A stretch of 64,000 nucleotides of DNA, from NCBI RefSeq assembly GCF_008632955.1, contig NZ_CP043959.1, positions 1,922,001-1,986,000 on the forward strand, given 5' to 3'. The position numbers and the translations under genes were made by a program. This DNA is from Streptomyces tendae. GTDB taxonomy: Bacteria > Actinomycetota > Actinomycetes > Streptomycetales > Streptomycetaceae. Shown in pieces: positions 10,034-17,802 of the stretch (within the stretch, counting starts at the first letter, position 1; every line of letters starts with the position of its first letter). A model generated the notes under the pieces. The model had not been told where the DNA came from and searched no databases. It saw only the letters and a program-made list of their open reading frames with translations.

Positions 10034-11212
10034 GTGAATGAGTCGACATTTACTCCCGGGGGTGGTCAACCAGGAATGCCTGCGCCGGGCCAGGGGTCCG
10101 CGGGATTCGCTGCTGTCGGCTCCGTCGCTGTGCGCACCTTCGCAGCCCACCAGAGTCACCGGACTCCAGGGGTGACTCACCCAGCACACCAGAGCATGGA
10201 TGGCCATCACGTGAACGCCATGGCCGGCGACGGAAGTGGCGCGCCCCACAACCATTTCGCCGACTACGACGAACTGCCCGAGGGGCACTTCTACGACCCC
10301 GACGCCGAGTACGAGCCCGATCCGGAGTACGCGGCCACGCTCGCGCCCGACGCGGCACGGCAGCGCCGTGAGCGCATCGGCCCGACCGGGCGCCCGCTGC
10401 CGTACTTCCCGATCCCGGGCCCGCTGACCGACCACGGCCCCGCGAAGATCATCGCGATGTGCAACCAGAAGGGCGGCGTCGGCAAGACCACGTCGACCAT
10501 CAACCTGGGTGCCGCGCTCGCGGAGTACGGACGCCGGGTGCTGCTCGTCGACTTCGACCCGCAGGGCGCGCTGTCGGTCGGACTCGGCGTCAACCCGATG
10601 GAACTCGACCTCACCGTCTACAACCTGCTCATGGAGCGGGGCATGGCGGCCGACGAGGTGCTGCTGAAGACGGCGGTCCCCAACATGGACCTGCTGCCCA
10701 GCAACATCGACCTGTCGGCGGCCGAGGTCCAACTGGTGAGCGAGGTCGCGCGCGAGTCGACGCTGCAGCGGGCGCTGAAGCCGCTGATGGACGACTACGA
10801 CTACATCGTCATCGACTGCCAGCCCTCGCTCGGCCTGCTCACGGTCAACGCGCTCACCGCGGCGCACAAGGTGATCGTGCCGCTGGAGTGCGAGTTCTTC
10901 GCGCTGCGCGGTGTGGCCCTGCTGACCGAGACGATCGAGAAGGTCCAGGAGCGGCTCAACCCGGAGCTGGAGCTCGACGGCATCCTCGCCACCATGTACG
11001 ACTCGCGCACGGTGCACAGCCGTGAGGTGCTCGCGCGGGTGGTCGAGGCGTTCGACGACCACGTCTACCACACGGTCATCGGGCGCACGGTCCGCTTCCC
11101 GGAGACCACGGTCGCCGGTGAGCCGATCACCACGTACGCGTCCAACTCCGTCGGTGCCGCCGCATATCGCCAGCTCGCCAGGGAGGTGCTCGCCCGGTGT
11201 CACGCCGAGTGA
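10034..11212 (+). CDS. Orphan ParA/Soj-family ATPase
   Basis: The 392-residue product is a ParA/MinD-type ATPase that would bind nucleoid DNA or move cargo. The deviant Walker A KGGVGKTT lies near residues 147-154, Walker A-prime LLVDFDPQGALS near 170, and Walker B YIVIDCQPSLGLLTVNAL near 257. A poorly conserved, low-complexity N-terminal extension of about 135 residues precedes the ATPase. GTG 10034 follows AAGGAGGT; ATG 10199 is an internal alternative. No parB (CTP-binding ParB/Noc) is adjacent. Instead its 3' end overlaps an RHH-like gene and then scpA/scpB, so the neighbourhood ties it to condensin and chromosome organisation rather than to the oriC parAB pair. Confidence 0.93.
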   Translation: MNESTFTPGGGQPGMPAPGQGSAGFAAVGSVAVRTFAAHQSHRTPGVTHPAHQSMDGHHVNAMAGDGSGAPHNHFADYDELPEGHFYDPDAEYEPDPEYAATLAPDAARQRRERIGPTGRPLPYFPIPGPLTDHGPAKIIAMCNQKGGVGKTTSTINLGAALAEYGRRVLLVDFDPQGALSVGLGVNPMELDLTVYNLLMERGMAADEVLLKTAVPNMDLLPSNIDLSAAEVQLVSEVARESTLQRALKPLMDDYDYIVIDCQPSLGLLTVNALTAAHKVIVPLECEFFALRGVALLTETIEKVQERLNPELELDGILATMYDSRTVHSREVLARVVEAFDDHVYHTVIGRTVRFPETTVAGEPITTYASNSVGAAAYRQLAREVLARCHAE

Positions 11213-11757
11213 GTCTGCCGGGGGCCGACGAACTCTTCCGTACGACAGGGGGGATGGCGCTTCAGGCGTCCACCCCCAGGCGCGGCGGCGACGCCCGGGT
11301 CCCCGCTCCCGCGGGGGAGGGCGACGCGGCCGCGGCCGCCCACGAGGACGCGCCGCAGTCGGTGCCCGTACAGGGCGGCGACGGCGAGGGCACCGAGCAC
11401 GCCGCGGCGGACGCGGAACCGGCCGAGGCCGGGGAGTCCCACAGCCGGGGCGCCTCGGGCGCAGGGCGCCGCTCGGCGGCGGCGCCGGACGGTGCGGCCG
11501 CCGCGGCCCCGCGCAAGCGGGGACGGGCCGCGGCACGGCGGCCCAGCGGACGTGAGCGGCATGACGAGAAGATCACCGTGTACGTGTCCGCGGAAGAGCT
11601 GATGGATCTGGAGCACGCCCGCCTCGTGCTGCGCGGTGAGCACGGTCTCGCCGTCGACCGCGGCCGGATCGTCCGCGAGGCGGTCGCCGTGGTCCTCGCG
11701 GACCTGGAGAGCCGGGGGGACGCCAGCATCCTCGTACGACGCCTGCGGGGACGGTAG
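11197..11757 (+). CDS. Ribbon-helix-helix-like protein coupled to parA and scpA
   Basis: This 186-residue protein overlaps the parA-like gene by 16 bases and ends 18 bases before scpA. Residues 1-120 are low-complexity and Ala/Gly/Glu-rich, turning Arg/Lys-rich around PRKRGRAAARRPSGRERHD. Residues about 123-175 look like a ribbon-helix-helix fold: a beta strand KITVYVS, then helix AEELMDLEHARLVLRGEHG, then helix DRGRIVREAVAVVLADLESR. RHH proteins bind DNA as dimers and often serve as the centromere-binding partner of ParA ATPases on plasmids. The fold call is my reading, and the function as a ParA partner is inference from position. GTG 11197 is preceded by GGGAGG at ten bases. Confidence 0.7.
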   Translation: MSRRVSLPGADELFRTTGGMALQASTPRRGGDARVPAPAGEGDAAAAAHEDAPQSVPVQGGDGEGTEHAAADAEPAEAGESHSRGASGAGRRSAAAPDGAAAAAPRKRGRAAARRPSGRERHDEKITVYVSAEELMDLEHARLVLRGEHGLAVDRGRIVREAVAVVLADLESRGDASILVRRLRGR

Positions 11758-11775
11758 CGGTAGCCTGCGGGGGCC

Positions 11776-13473
11776 ATGACCTCGAACGACGCAGCCGCCT
11801 CCGCGCCCCGCCGCCGTGCCCTCGGCCGCGGCCCGGACGCCGCGGCCTCGGCCGCTGCGCGGGACGCTGCTTCCGAGGACAGGGCGGGCTCGACCGCCCC
11901 GACCGCCCCGACTGCCGCACAGGACACCTCCGCCGCCGACGCGGCCGGATCGCCCCGGCCGCCGTCGGCCCCGGCCATCGAGCCCCGCGACCCGGCAGCC
12001 GCCCGGTCCGGGCGGGCTGCCGCTTACGGCGCCTTCACCGACGGGCTGCGGGTGCCCGCTGACCCGGCTGTGGGTCACGAGAGCGCGGACGCGCCGGGTG
12101 CGGAGGCCGGCCGGCAGTGGGCGCCTGACGGCGGGGCGGCGACACCCCGACCGCCGTCGGTTCCGGCCGCTGAGCACCTTGACTTGGGGGTCGCCCAGCA
12201 CGGGGTGGCGCCCGCGCAGGCCGTCCCTGCCGACGCGCGGCAGGTGCGCGATGACGAGGCTGCGCGTTCCGGCCGCGCCGGCACGCCTCCTACCGCCCCG
12301 CCGGGAGCGCCTTCCGAGGCGCGGCAGGCGGCCGACGGCGGGGCCGCGACACCCCGACCGCCGTCGGTTCCGGCTGCCGCGCCGGGTGCGCCCTGGGGCG
12401 TGGTTGCGGGCTCCGAGCGTGCGGGCGCGCAGGGCCCGACGGCCGTGGGTCCCGCCGTGTCCGCCGCGCGGCCCGAGGGCGCTGCCGCCGACCGGACGGG
12501 TGTGCCCGCGTCGGGTGGGGGCGGCGGTGTGACGGAGGTGTCCGGCGAAGGACGACGGACGCCGTTCAGGGGTGCTGCCGCGGCCGAGGAGGCTGCTTCT
12601 GCGCCGGGCGGCGCCGGGGAGGCCCACGGGGCACCTGAGGACGGTGCCGAGGCGGAGGCCGGCGACGGGCGGTTCAAGGTCCGGCTGGCCAACTTCGAGG
12701 GGCCGTTCGATCTGCTGTTGCAGCTGATCGCCAAGCACAAGCTGGACGTCACCGAGGTCGCGCTGTCCAAGGTGACCGACGAGTTCATGGCGTACATCCG
12801 GGCCCTCGGGCCGGACTGGGACCTCGACGAGACGACCGAGTTCCTCGTCGTGGCCGCCACGCTGCTCGACCTGAAGGCGGCGCGGCTGCTCCCCGCCGCC
12901 GAGGTGGAGGACGAGGCCGACCTCGCGCTCCTGGAGGCCCGGGACCTGCTGTTCGCCCGGCTGCTGCAGTACCGCGCGTACAAGCGGATCGCCGACATCT
13001 TCAGCGGGCGGCTCGACGACGAGGCCCGCCGCTTCCCCCGTACCGTCGGACTCGAACCGCACCACGCCGAGCTGCTGCCCGACGTGGTCATCAGCATCGG
13101 CCCCGAGGGCTTCGCCAGGCTGGCCGTCAAGGCCATGCAGCCCAAGCCCAGGCCGCAGGTGTACGTGGACCACATCCACGCCCCGCTGGTCAGCGTGCAG
13201 GAGCAGGCCGGGATCGTCGTCGAGCGGCTCAAGGAGCTCGGCGAGGCGAGCTTCCGGGACCTCGTCGAGGACACGGACGACACCCTGACCGTCGTGGCCC
13301 GCTTCCTCGCCCTGCTGGAGCTGTACCGGGAGAAGGCCGTCGCCCTCGACCAGGAGACCGCGCTGGGCGAGCTGACCGTGCGCTGGACCGGCGGCGACGG
13401 GGACGCCGTACCCGCGGTGACCGACGAGTTCGACCGGCCCCCCGAGCCGCCGCAGGAGGAGAGGACACCGTGA
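11776..13473 (+). CDS. scpA: Segregation and condensation protein A with long disordered N-terminus
   Basis: ScpA is the kleisin that bridges the SMC heads and recruits ScpB. The true kleisin domain begins near residue 299 (RFKVRLANFEGPFDLLLQLI, then DVTEVALSKVTDEFMAYI and LVVAATLLDLKAARLLP) and runs to about 550. The first 295 residues are low-complexity Ala/Pro/Gly sequence, making the protein 565 residues against the usual 240-280 for the family. This extension contains repeated PRPPSxPA units, two of them from an almost identical 41-base DNA duplication. ATG 11776 was taken as the start because codon bias persists from there; an internal start nearer the kleisin domain cannot be excluded. 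Its stop overlaps scpB by GTGA. Confidence 0.93.
   Translation: MTSNDAAASAPRRRALGRGPDAAASAAARDAASEDRAGSTAPTAPTAAQDTSAADAAGSPRPPSAPAIEPRDPAAARSGRAAAYGAFTDGLRVPADPAVGHESADAPGAEAGRQWAPDGGAATPRPPSVPAAEHLDLGVAQHGVAPAQAVPADARQVRDDEAARSGRAGTPPTAPPGAPSEARQAADGGAATPRPPSVPAAAPGAPWGVVAGSERAGAQGPTAVGPAVSAARPEGAAADRTGVPASGGGGGVTEVSGEGRRTPFRGAAAAEEAASAPGGAGEAHGAPEDGAEAEAGDGRFKVRLANFEGPFDLLLQLIAKHKLDVTEVALSKVTDEFMAYIRALGPDWDLDETTEFLVVAATLLDLKAARLLPAAEVEDEADLALLEARDLLFARLLQYRAYKRIADIFSGRLDDEARRFPRTVGLEPHHAELLPDVVISIGPEGFARLAVKAMQPKPRPQVYVDHIHAPLVSVQEQAGIVVERLKELGEASFRDLVEDTDDTLTVVARFLALLELYREKAVALDQETALGELTVRWTGGDGDAVPAVTDEFDRPPEPPQEERTP
12127..12167 (+). repeat. 41-bp direct repeat, copy 1, inside scpA
   Basis: This copy differs from copy 2 at 12334-12374 by one base in 41. 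It encodes DGGAATPRPPSVPA. Centres are 207 bases apart, a multiple of three, so the frame is kept. Confidence 0.9.
12334..12374 (+). repeat. 41-bp direct repeat, copy 2, inside scpA
   Basis: Partner of the copy at 12127. It encodes the same DGGAATPRPPSVPA segment of the disordered N-terminal region. Confidence 0.9.
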
Positions 13474-14123
13474 GCGAGGACACGAGCGGCGCCCCCGCCG
13501 GGACGGGCGGCGTCGCGGAACTCGACCTGAAGCCCGCCCTGGAGGCCGTGCTGATGGTCGTGGACGAGCCCGCGACCGAGGAGCACCTGGCGAAGATCCT
13601 GGAGCGCCCCCGGCGGCAGGTCGCCGACGCCCTGGCCGAGCTGGCCGACGAGTACACCGTCCAGGGACGCGGCTTCGAGCTGCGCCGGGTCGCGGGCGGC
13701 TGGCGTTTCTACACCCGCCCCGAGTACGCCGCGGCCGTCGAGGGCTTCGTCCTGGACGGGCAGCAGGCCCGGCTCACCCAGGCCGCCCTGGAGACCCTCG
13801 CGGTCGTCGCCTACCGGCAGCCGGTCAGCCGCAGCAGGGTCTCCGCGGTGCGCGGAGTCAACTGCGACGGCGTGATGCGGACCCTCCTGCAACGGGGTCT
13901 GATCGAGGAGGCGGGCACGGAACCCGAAACAGGTGCGATCCTGTACACGACGACGAACTACTTCCTGGAGCGGATGGGCCTGCGCGGCCTGGACGAGCTC
14001 CCGGAGCTCGCGCCCTTCCTCCCGGAGGCGGAGGCGATCGAGGCCGAGACACTGGAAGGGGTCCCGTCGTTCGATCCGGACGCCCCGGATTCCGAGGACG
14101 CAGACGACAAGACGGAACTTTGA
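13470..14123 (+). CDS. scpB: Segregation and condensation protein B
   Basis: ScpB dimers bind the ScpA kleisin and complete the SMC-ScpAB condensin. The 217-residue product carries two winged-helix domains: LKPALEAVLMVVDEPATEEH at the start, and TQAALETLAVVAYRQPVSRS with VRGVNCDGVMRTLLQRGLIE in the second. It ends in an acidic tail (FDPDAPDSEDADDKTEL). It starts with GTG inside the scpA stop (GTGA) and its own stop shares a base with the next ATG, so ScpA, ScpB and the pseudouridine synthase are translationally coupled. SMC itself is not in the window. Confidence 0.96.
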   Translation: MSEDTSGAPAGTGGVAELDLKPALEAVLMVVDEPATEEHLAKILERPRRQVADALAELADEYTVQGRGFELRRVAGGWRFYTRPEYAAAVEGFVLDGQQARLTQAALETLAVVAYRQPVSRSRVSAVRGVNCDGVMRTLLQRGLIEEAGTEPETGAILYTTTNYFLERMGLRGLDELPELAPFLPEAEAIEAETLEGVPSFDPDAPDSEDADDKTEL

Positions 14124-15238
14124 TGCGAAGCAGCAGCGGCAGGAACAGCAGCGGAAACAACGGCGGGAGCCGTGGTGGCAACAGCGGCGGCCGCGGCGGG
14201 AGCGGCGGTGGCCGCGGTAACCACCGCGGTGCCGGCAACAACCGTGATGACCGGCAGGGCGGTCGTCCGAAGAAGCCGCGCCCGGAGGAGCGGCGCTACG
14301 ACGTGGGCCCCGGTGCCTCCCAGGAGGGACCCAAGTCGGGCCGTGGGCCCGGAGCGCGCGGAGGCGCCAAGGGCGGGCCTAAGAAGCCCCTGCAGCGGGG
14401 CCGCTCGGTCCCGGCGACGTCCCGCGAGTACGAGGCGCGGGCCGAGGAGCGCAACCGGGAGCGGTACGCGGGCAGGAAGGACGTCAAGCTGCCCAAGACC
14501 TTCCCGGGCGCCGAGCAGGAGGGCGAGCGCCTGCAGAAGGTGCTCGCGCGGGCCGGCTACGGCTCCCGGCGGGCCTGCGAGGAGCTGATCGAGCAGGCGC
14601 GCGTCGAGGTCAACGGCGAGATCGTGCTGGAGCAGGGCAAGCGGGTCGACCCGGAGAAGGACGAGGTCAAGGTCGACGGTCTGACCGTGGCCACGCAGTC
14701 GTACCAGTTCTTCTCGCTGAACAAGCCCGCCGGGGTCGTGTCCACGATGGAGGACCCGGACGGCCGCCAGTGCCTCGGCGACTACGTCACCAACCGGGAG
14801 ACCCGGCTCTTCCACGTCGGCCGGCTCGACACCGAGACCGAGGGCGTCATCCTGCTCACCAACCACGGTGAGCTGGCGCACCGCCTGACCCACCCGCGGT
14901 ACGGCGTGAAGAAGACCTACCTCGCGCACATCGTCGGGCCCATCCCGCGTGACCTGGGCAAGCGGCTCAAGGACGGCATCCAGCTGGAGGACGGCTACGC
15001 GCGCGCCGACCACTTCCGGGTGGTGGAGCAGACCGGCAAGAACTACCTCGTCGAGGTGACCCTGCACGAGGGCCGCAAGCACATCGTGCGCCGCATGCTC
15101 GCGGAGGCCGGCTTCCCGGTCGACAAGCTGGTGCGGACCGCCTTCGGGCCGATCACCCTGGGCGACCAGAAGTCGGGCTGGCTGCGGCGGCTGTCGAACA
15201 CCGAGGTCGGGATGCTGATGCAGGAGGTCGACCTCTAG
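14123..15238 (+). CDS. RsuA/RluB-family 23S rRNA pseudouridine synthase
   Basis: The 371-residue protein should isomerise a uridine in rRNA to pseudouridine. It has an S4 RNA-binding domain (RLQKVLARAGYGSRRACEEL, near residues 135-190) and then the catalytic domain with the aspartate in FHVGRLDTETEGVILLTNHG and the KPAGVVST motif. HEGRKHIVRRML is the RsuA/RluB-type C-terminal signature. The first 95 residues are a Gly/Ser/Asn/Arg-rich disordered tail resembling RGG-type RNA-binding regions, absent from E. coli RluB. It overlaps the scpB stop (TGATG). Coupling of scpAB with rluB is a common bacterial arrangement. Confidence 0.93.
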   Translation: MRSSSGRNSSGNNGGSRGGNSGGRGGSGGGRGNHRGAGNNRDDRQGGRPKKPRPEERRYDVGPGASQEGPKSGRGPGARGGAKGGPKKPLQRGRSVPATSREYEARAEERNRERYAGRKDVKLPKTFPGAEQEGERLQKVLARAGYGSRRACEELIEQARVEVNGEIVLEQGKRVDPEKDEVKVDGLTVATQSYQFFSLNKPAGVVSTMEDPDGRQCLGDYVTNRETRLFHVGRLDTETEGVILLTNHGELAHRLTHPRYGVKKTYLAHIVGPIPRDLGKRLKDGIQLEDGYARADHFRVVEQTGKNYLVEVTLHEGRKHIVRRMLAEAGFPVDKLVRTAFGPITLGDQKSGWLRRLSNTEVGMLMQEVDL

Positions 15239-15254
15239 GGGCTTGTGCCCCACA

Positions 15255-15302
15255 CGTCCACCCCCTTTAATAGTCGTACTGACCATTAAAAGGGGGTGGA
15301 CG
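15255..15302 (+). promoter_or_regulatory. 48-nt inverted repeat over the NrtR-like promoter and RBS
   Basis: Left arm 15255-15275 and right arm 15281-15302 match over about 20 bp with one extra A and one mismatch, around a GTACT centre. The core TAATAGTC / GACCATTA looks like a dimer operator. The left arm contains a possible -10 (TAATAG, 15269-15274), and the right arm includes the AGGGGG ribosome binding site of the next gene. It can act as an autoregulatory operator, as an RBS-sequestering hairpin, or as the terminator of the upstream operon. Confidence 0.7.
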
Positions 15303-15304
15303 TC

Positions 15305-16027
15305 GTGCCGGACGGCTACGACAAGCACGCCTTCGAGCCCTTCGCCGTGACCGTCGACCTCGCCGTGTTCACGATCCGCGAGGGCACGCTGCACGTCCTG
15401 CTCGTCGAGCGCGGCCAGGAGCCGTACGCCGGGCGCTGGGCGCTGCCCGGCGGCTTCCTGCGGCCCGACGAGTCCGCGGAGCGCGCCGCCCGGCGCGAAC
15501 TGGGCGAGGAGACCGGCCTGACGGACGTCTCCGTGCCGCATCTGGAGCAGCTGCGGACCTACAGCGAGCCCGAGCGGGACCCCCGGATGCGGGTGGTGTC
15601 CGTGGCCTTCGCCGCCCTGCTGCCCGACGCGCCGGAGGCGCACGGTGGCGGTGACGCGGCCCAGGCCCGCTGGACGCCGTACGACGCGGCGCGGGACCTG
15701 GCCTTCGACCACGACCGGATCCTCGCCGACGCGCGGGACCGGGTCGGCGCCAAGCTGGAGTACACCGGCCTCGCCACCGCGTTCTGCCCGCCCGAGTTCA
15801 CCCTGGGCGAGCTCCAACAGGTCTACGAGACCGTCTGGGGCACGGTCCTGGACCGCCCCAACTTCCGGCGCAAGGTGCTCGCCACCCCCGGCTTCGTCGA
15901 GGCCGTGCCCGGCGCCGCGCGCCTCACCGGAGGCCGGGGCAAGCCCGCCGCGCTGTACCGCGCGGGCACCGCCGCCGCGCTCCACCCGCCCCTGCTCCGG
16001 CCGACCCCGGAAGGACGTCCCGCATGA
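15305..16027 (+). CDS. NrtR-like NUDIX-winged helix regulator
   Basis: Residues about 15-145 form a NUDIX domain with an intact box (GGFLRPDESAERAARRELGE then ETGL). The C-terminal part (FCPPEFTLGELQQVYETVWG, LDRPNFRRKVL) is the winged-helix domain typical of NrtR, the ADP-ribose-responsive repressor of NAD metabolism genes. Many NrtR proteins have lost the catalytic glutamates, but here they remain, so it may also hydrolyse a substrate. GTG 15305 gives VPDGYDKHAFEPF with AGGGGG eight bases upstream; a GTG at 15296 is in frame. It overlaps the ADP-ribosylglycohydrolase gene by ATGA, so it should control the following genes from the inverted repeat. About 240 residues. Confidence 0.85.
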   Translation: MPDGYDKHAFEPFAVTVDLAVFTIREGTLHVLLVERGQEPYAGRWALPGGFLRPDESAERAARRELGEETGLTDVSVPHLEQLRTYSEPERDPRMRVVSVAFAALLPDAPEAHGGGDAAQARWTPYDAARDLAFDHDRILADARDRVGAKLEYTGLATAFCPPEFTLGELQQVYETVWGTVLDRPNFRRKVLATPGFVEAVPGAARLTGGRGKPAALYRAGTAAALHPPLLRPTPEGRPA

Positions 16028-17046
16028 CCACGACCGCCGTCACCAAGCGCGCCGCGACCGGAGCGCTCACCGGACTCGCCCTCGGGGACGCACTGGGCTT
16101 CCCCACCGAGTTCAGCGACGTCCCGTCGATCCTCGCCACGTTCGGTCCCTGGCGCGGGATGGACCTGCCCCGGCCGGCGATCGTCACCGACGACACGCAG
16201 ATGACCCTCGCGCTCGGGCGGGGCCTGCGCACCGCCATGGACCGGGGCACGCTCACGCCGAAGCGGCTGGAACGGCCGGTGCGCGAGGAGTTCGTGGAGT
16301 GGTGGCGCTCGCCGGAGAACAACCGCGCCCCGGGCAACACCTGTCTGAAGGCGTGCCAGTTGCTGTCCCGCGAGGACCGGCCCTGGCAGGACGCCAGCCA
16401 GATCCACTCCAAGGGCTGCGGCGCCAACATGCGCGTCGCCCCGATCGGCCTGGCGCCCGGACTCACCGACGAACAGCGCGCGGGCGCCGCCCAGTTGCAG
16501 TCCGCCCTCACCCACGGGCACCCCACCGCGCTCGCCGCCTCCGACCTCACCGCGCACGCCGTACGGCTGCTCGCCCAGGGGGCCGAACCGACCGGCCTGA
16601 TCGGCCTGCTGCGCTCCTACGCCTACGACAACCGCACCCGCTACCACGAGTTCTGGCTCGGCGACCTGTGGACCCGCGCCCAGGACCCGTCCCCGGAACA
16701 CTTCATCGCGCGCGGCTGGGACGAGTGCCTGGAGATCCTCGGCCGTCTCCAGGAGGCCGTACGGACCGTTTCGCCGGAGACCGACCCGTGCCTGGCCACC
16801 GGCGAGGGCTGGATCGCGGAGGAGGCCCTGGCGACCGGCCTGCTCTGCTTCCTCCTCTTCGTCGACGAGCCCGTCACCGCCCTGCGCCGCGCCGCCTGCA
16901 CGGCCGGCGACTCCGACTCCATCGCCTGTCTCGCGGGCGCCTTCGCCGGCGCGTACCTGGGCGCGGACGCCTGGCCCGCCGGCTGGGCGGACCGCATCGA
17001 GTACCGGGACGGCCTGCTGTCCCTCGGCACGCTCTGGGACGCTTGA
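16024..17046 (+). CDS. ADP-ribosylglycohydrolase (DraG/ARH family)
   Basis: The 340-residue protein belongs to the all-helical, Mg-dependent family that removes ADP-ribose from proteins, nucleic acids or small molecules. The N-terminal GALTGLALGDALGFPTEF, metal-binding TDDTQM near residues 59-64 and the C-terminal metal-binding AGDSDSIACLAGAFAGAYLG are all intact. The gene overlaps the NrtR-like gene and is followed three bases later by an RlaP-type nucleotidyltransferase. No ADP-ribosyltransferase lies in the window, so the modified target is unknown. Context suggests reversal of an ADP-ribosyl mark, with the released ADP-ribose sensed by the NrtR-like protein; that link is inference. Confidence 0.92.
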   Translation: MTTTAVTKRAATGALTGLALGDALGFPTEFSDVPSILATFGPWRGMDLPRPAIVTDDTQMTLALGRGLRTAMDRGTLTPKRLERPVREEFVEWWRSPENNRAPGNTCLKACQLLSREDRPWQDASQIHSKGCGANMRVAPIGLAPGLTDEQRAGAAQLQSALTHGHPTALAASDLTAHAVRLLAQGAEPTGLIGLLRSYAYDNRTRYHEFWLGDLWTRAQDPSPEHFIARGWDECLEILGRLQEAVRTVSPETDPCLATGEGWIAEEALATGLLCFLLFVDEPVTALRRAACTAGDSDSIACLAGAFAGAYLGADAWPAGWADRIEYRDGLLSLGTLWDA

Positions 17047-17049
17047 GCG

Positions 17050-17802
17050 ATGACCGACACCCTCGACCTCGACCTGCGCCCGGTGATCGCACAGCAGCCC
17101 GATCCGGTGGTGTTCGCCGCGGTCTCCGGCGCGCACCTGTACGGCTTCCCGTCCCGTGACTCGGACGTGGACCTGCGGGGCGCCCACCTGCTGCCGGCCG
17201 CCTCCCTCGTCGGACTGCGCGAACCGGACGAGACCCGCTCCAGGACGTGGGTGCGGAACGGCGTCGAGATGGACCTGGTCACCCACGACCTGCGCAAGTT
17301 CGTCCGCCTGATGCTGCGGCGCAACGGCTACGTCCTGGAACAGCTGCTCTCCCCGCTGGTCGTCCACACCACCGACGCCCACCGGGAACTGGTCGCGCTG
17401 GCACCCGGGGTGCTCACCAGCCACCACGCCCACCACTACCGGGGGTTCGCGGGCACGCAGTGGCGGCTGTTCGAGAGGACCGGCGAGCTGAAACCGCTGC
17501 TGTACACCTTCCGGGTGCTGCTCACCGGCATCCACCTGATGCGGGCCGGGCAGGTGCGGGCACATCTGCCCACGCTGGCCGGGGAGGTGCCGGAGGCCCC
17601 GGCCTACCTGCCGGAGCTGATCGACGCCAAGGCGGAGCGGGAGCACGGGGGCGCCGACGTCGACCACGACCGGGTGCGGGAGGACGTGGGGCGGCTGCAC
17701 GGGGTGCTGGACGCGGCACAGGCCGCGTCAGGTCTGCCCGACGCGCCGGGGGGACACGACGCCCTGCACGACCTGCTCGTCCGGGTACGACTGGAGGGCT
17801 GA
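17050..17802 (+). CDS. RlaP-type (Pol-beta superfamily) nucleotidyltransferase A
   Basis: The 250-residue product has the nucleotidyltransferase signature SGAHLYGFPSRDSDVDLRGA, where the glycine/serine turn and the paired aspartates of DVD hold metal and NTP, and a third acidic position in VEMDLVTHDL. The family (RlaP, predicted nucleotidyltransferase) has been proposed to act in RNA repair because relatives neighbour RNA ligases; no biochemical role is settled. It begins three bases after the glycohydrolase stop and is the last gene of the NrtR-led operon. Its last 75 bases overlap, on the opposite strand, the 3' end of a second RlaP gene. Confidence 0.85.
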   Translation: MTDTLDLDLRPVIAQQPDPVVFAAVSGAHLYGFPSRDSDVDLRGAHLLPAASLVGLREPDETRSRTWVRNGVEMDLVTHDLRKFVRLMLRRNGYVLEQLLSPLVVHTTDAHRELVALAPGVLTSHHAHHYRGFAGTQWRLFERTGELKPLLYTFRVLLTGIHLMRAGQVRAHLPTLAGEVPEAPAYLPELIDAKAEREHGGADVDHDRVREDVGRLHGVLDAAQAASGLPDAPGGHDALHDLLVRVRLEG

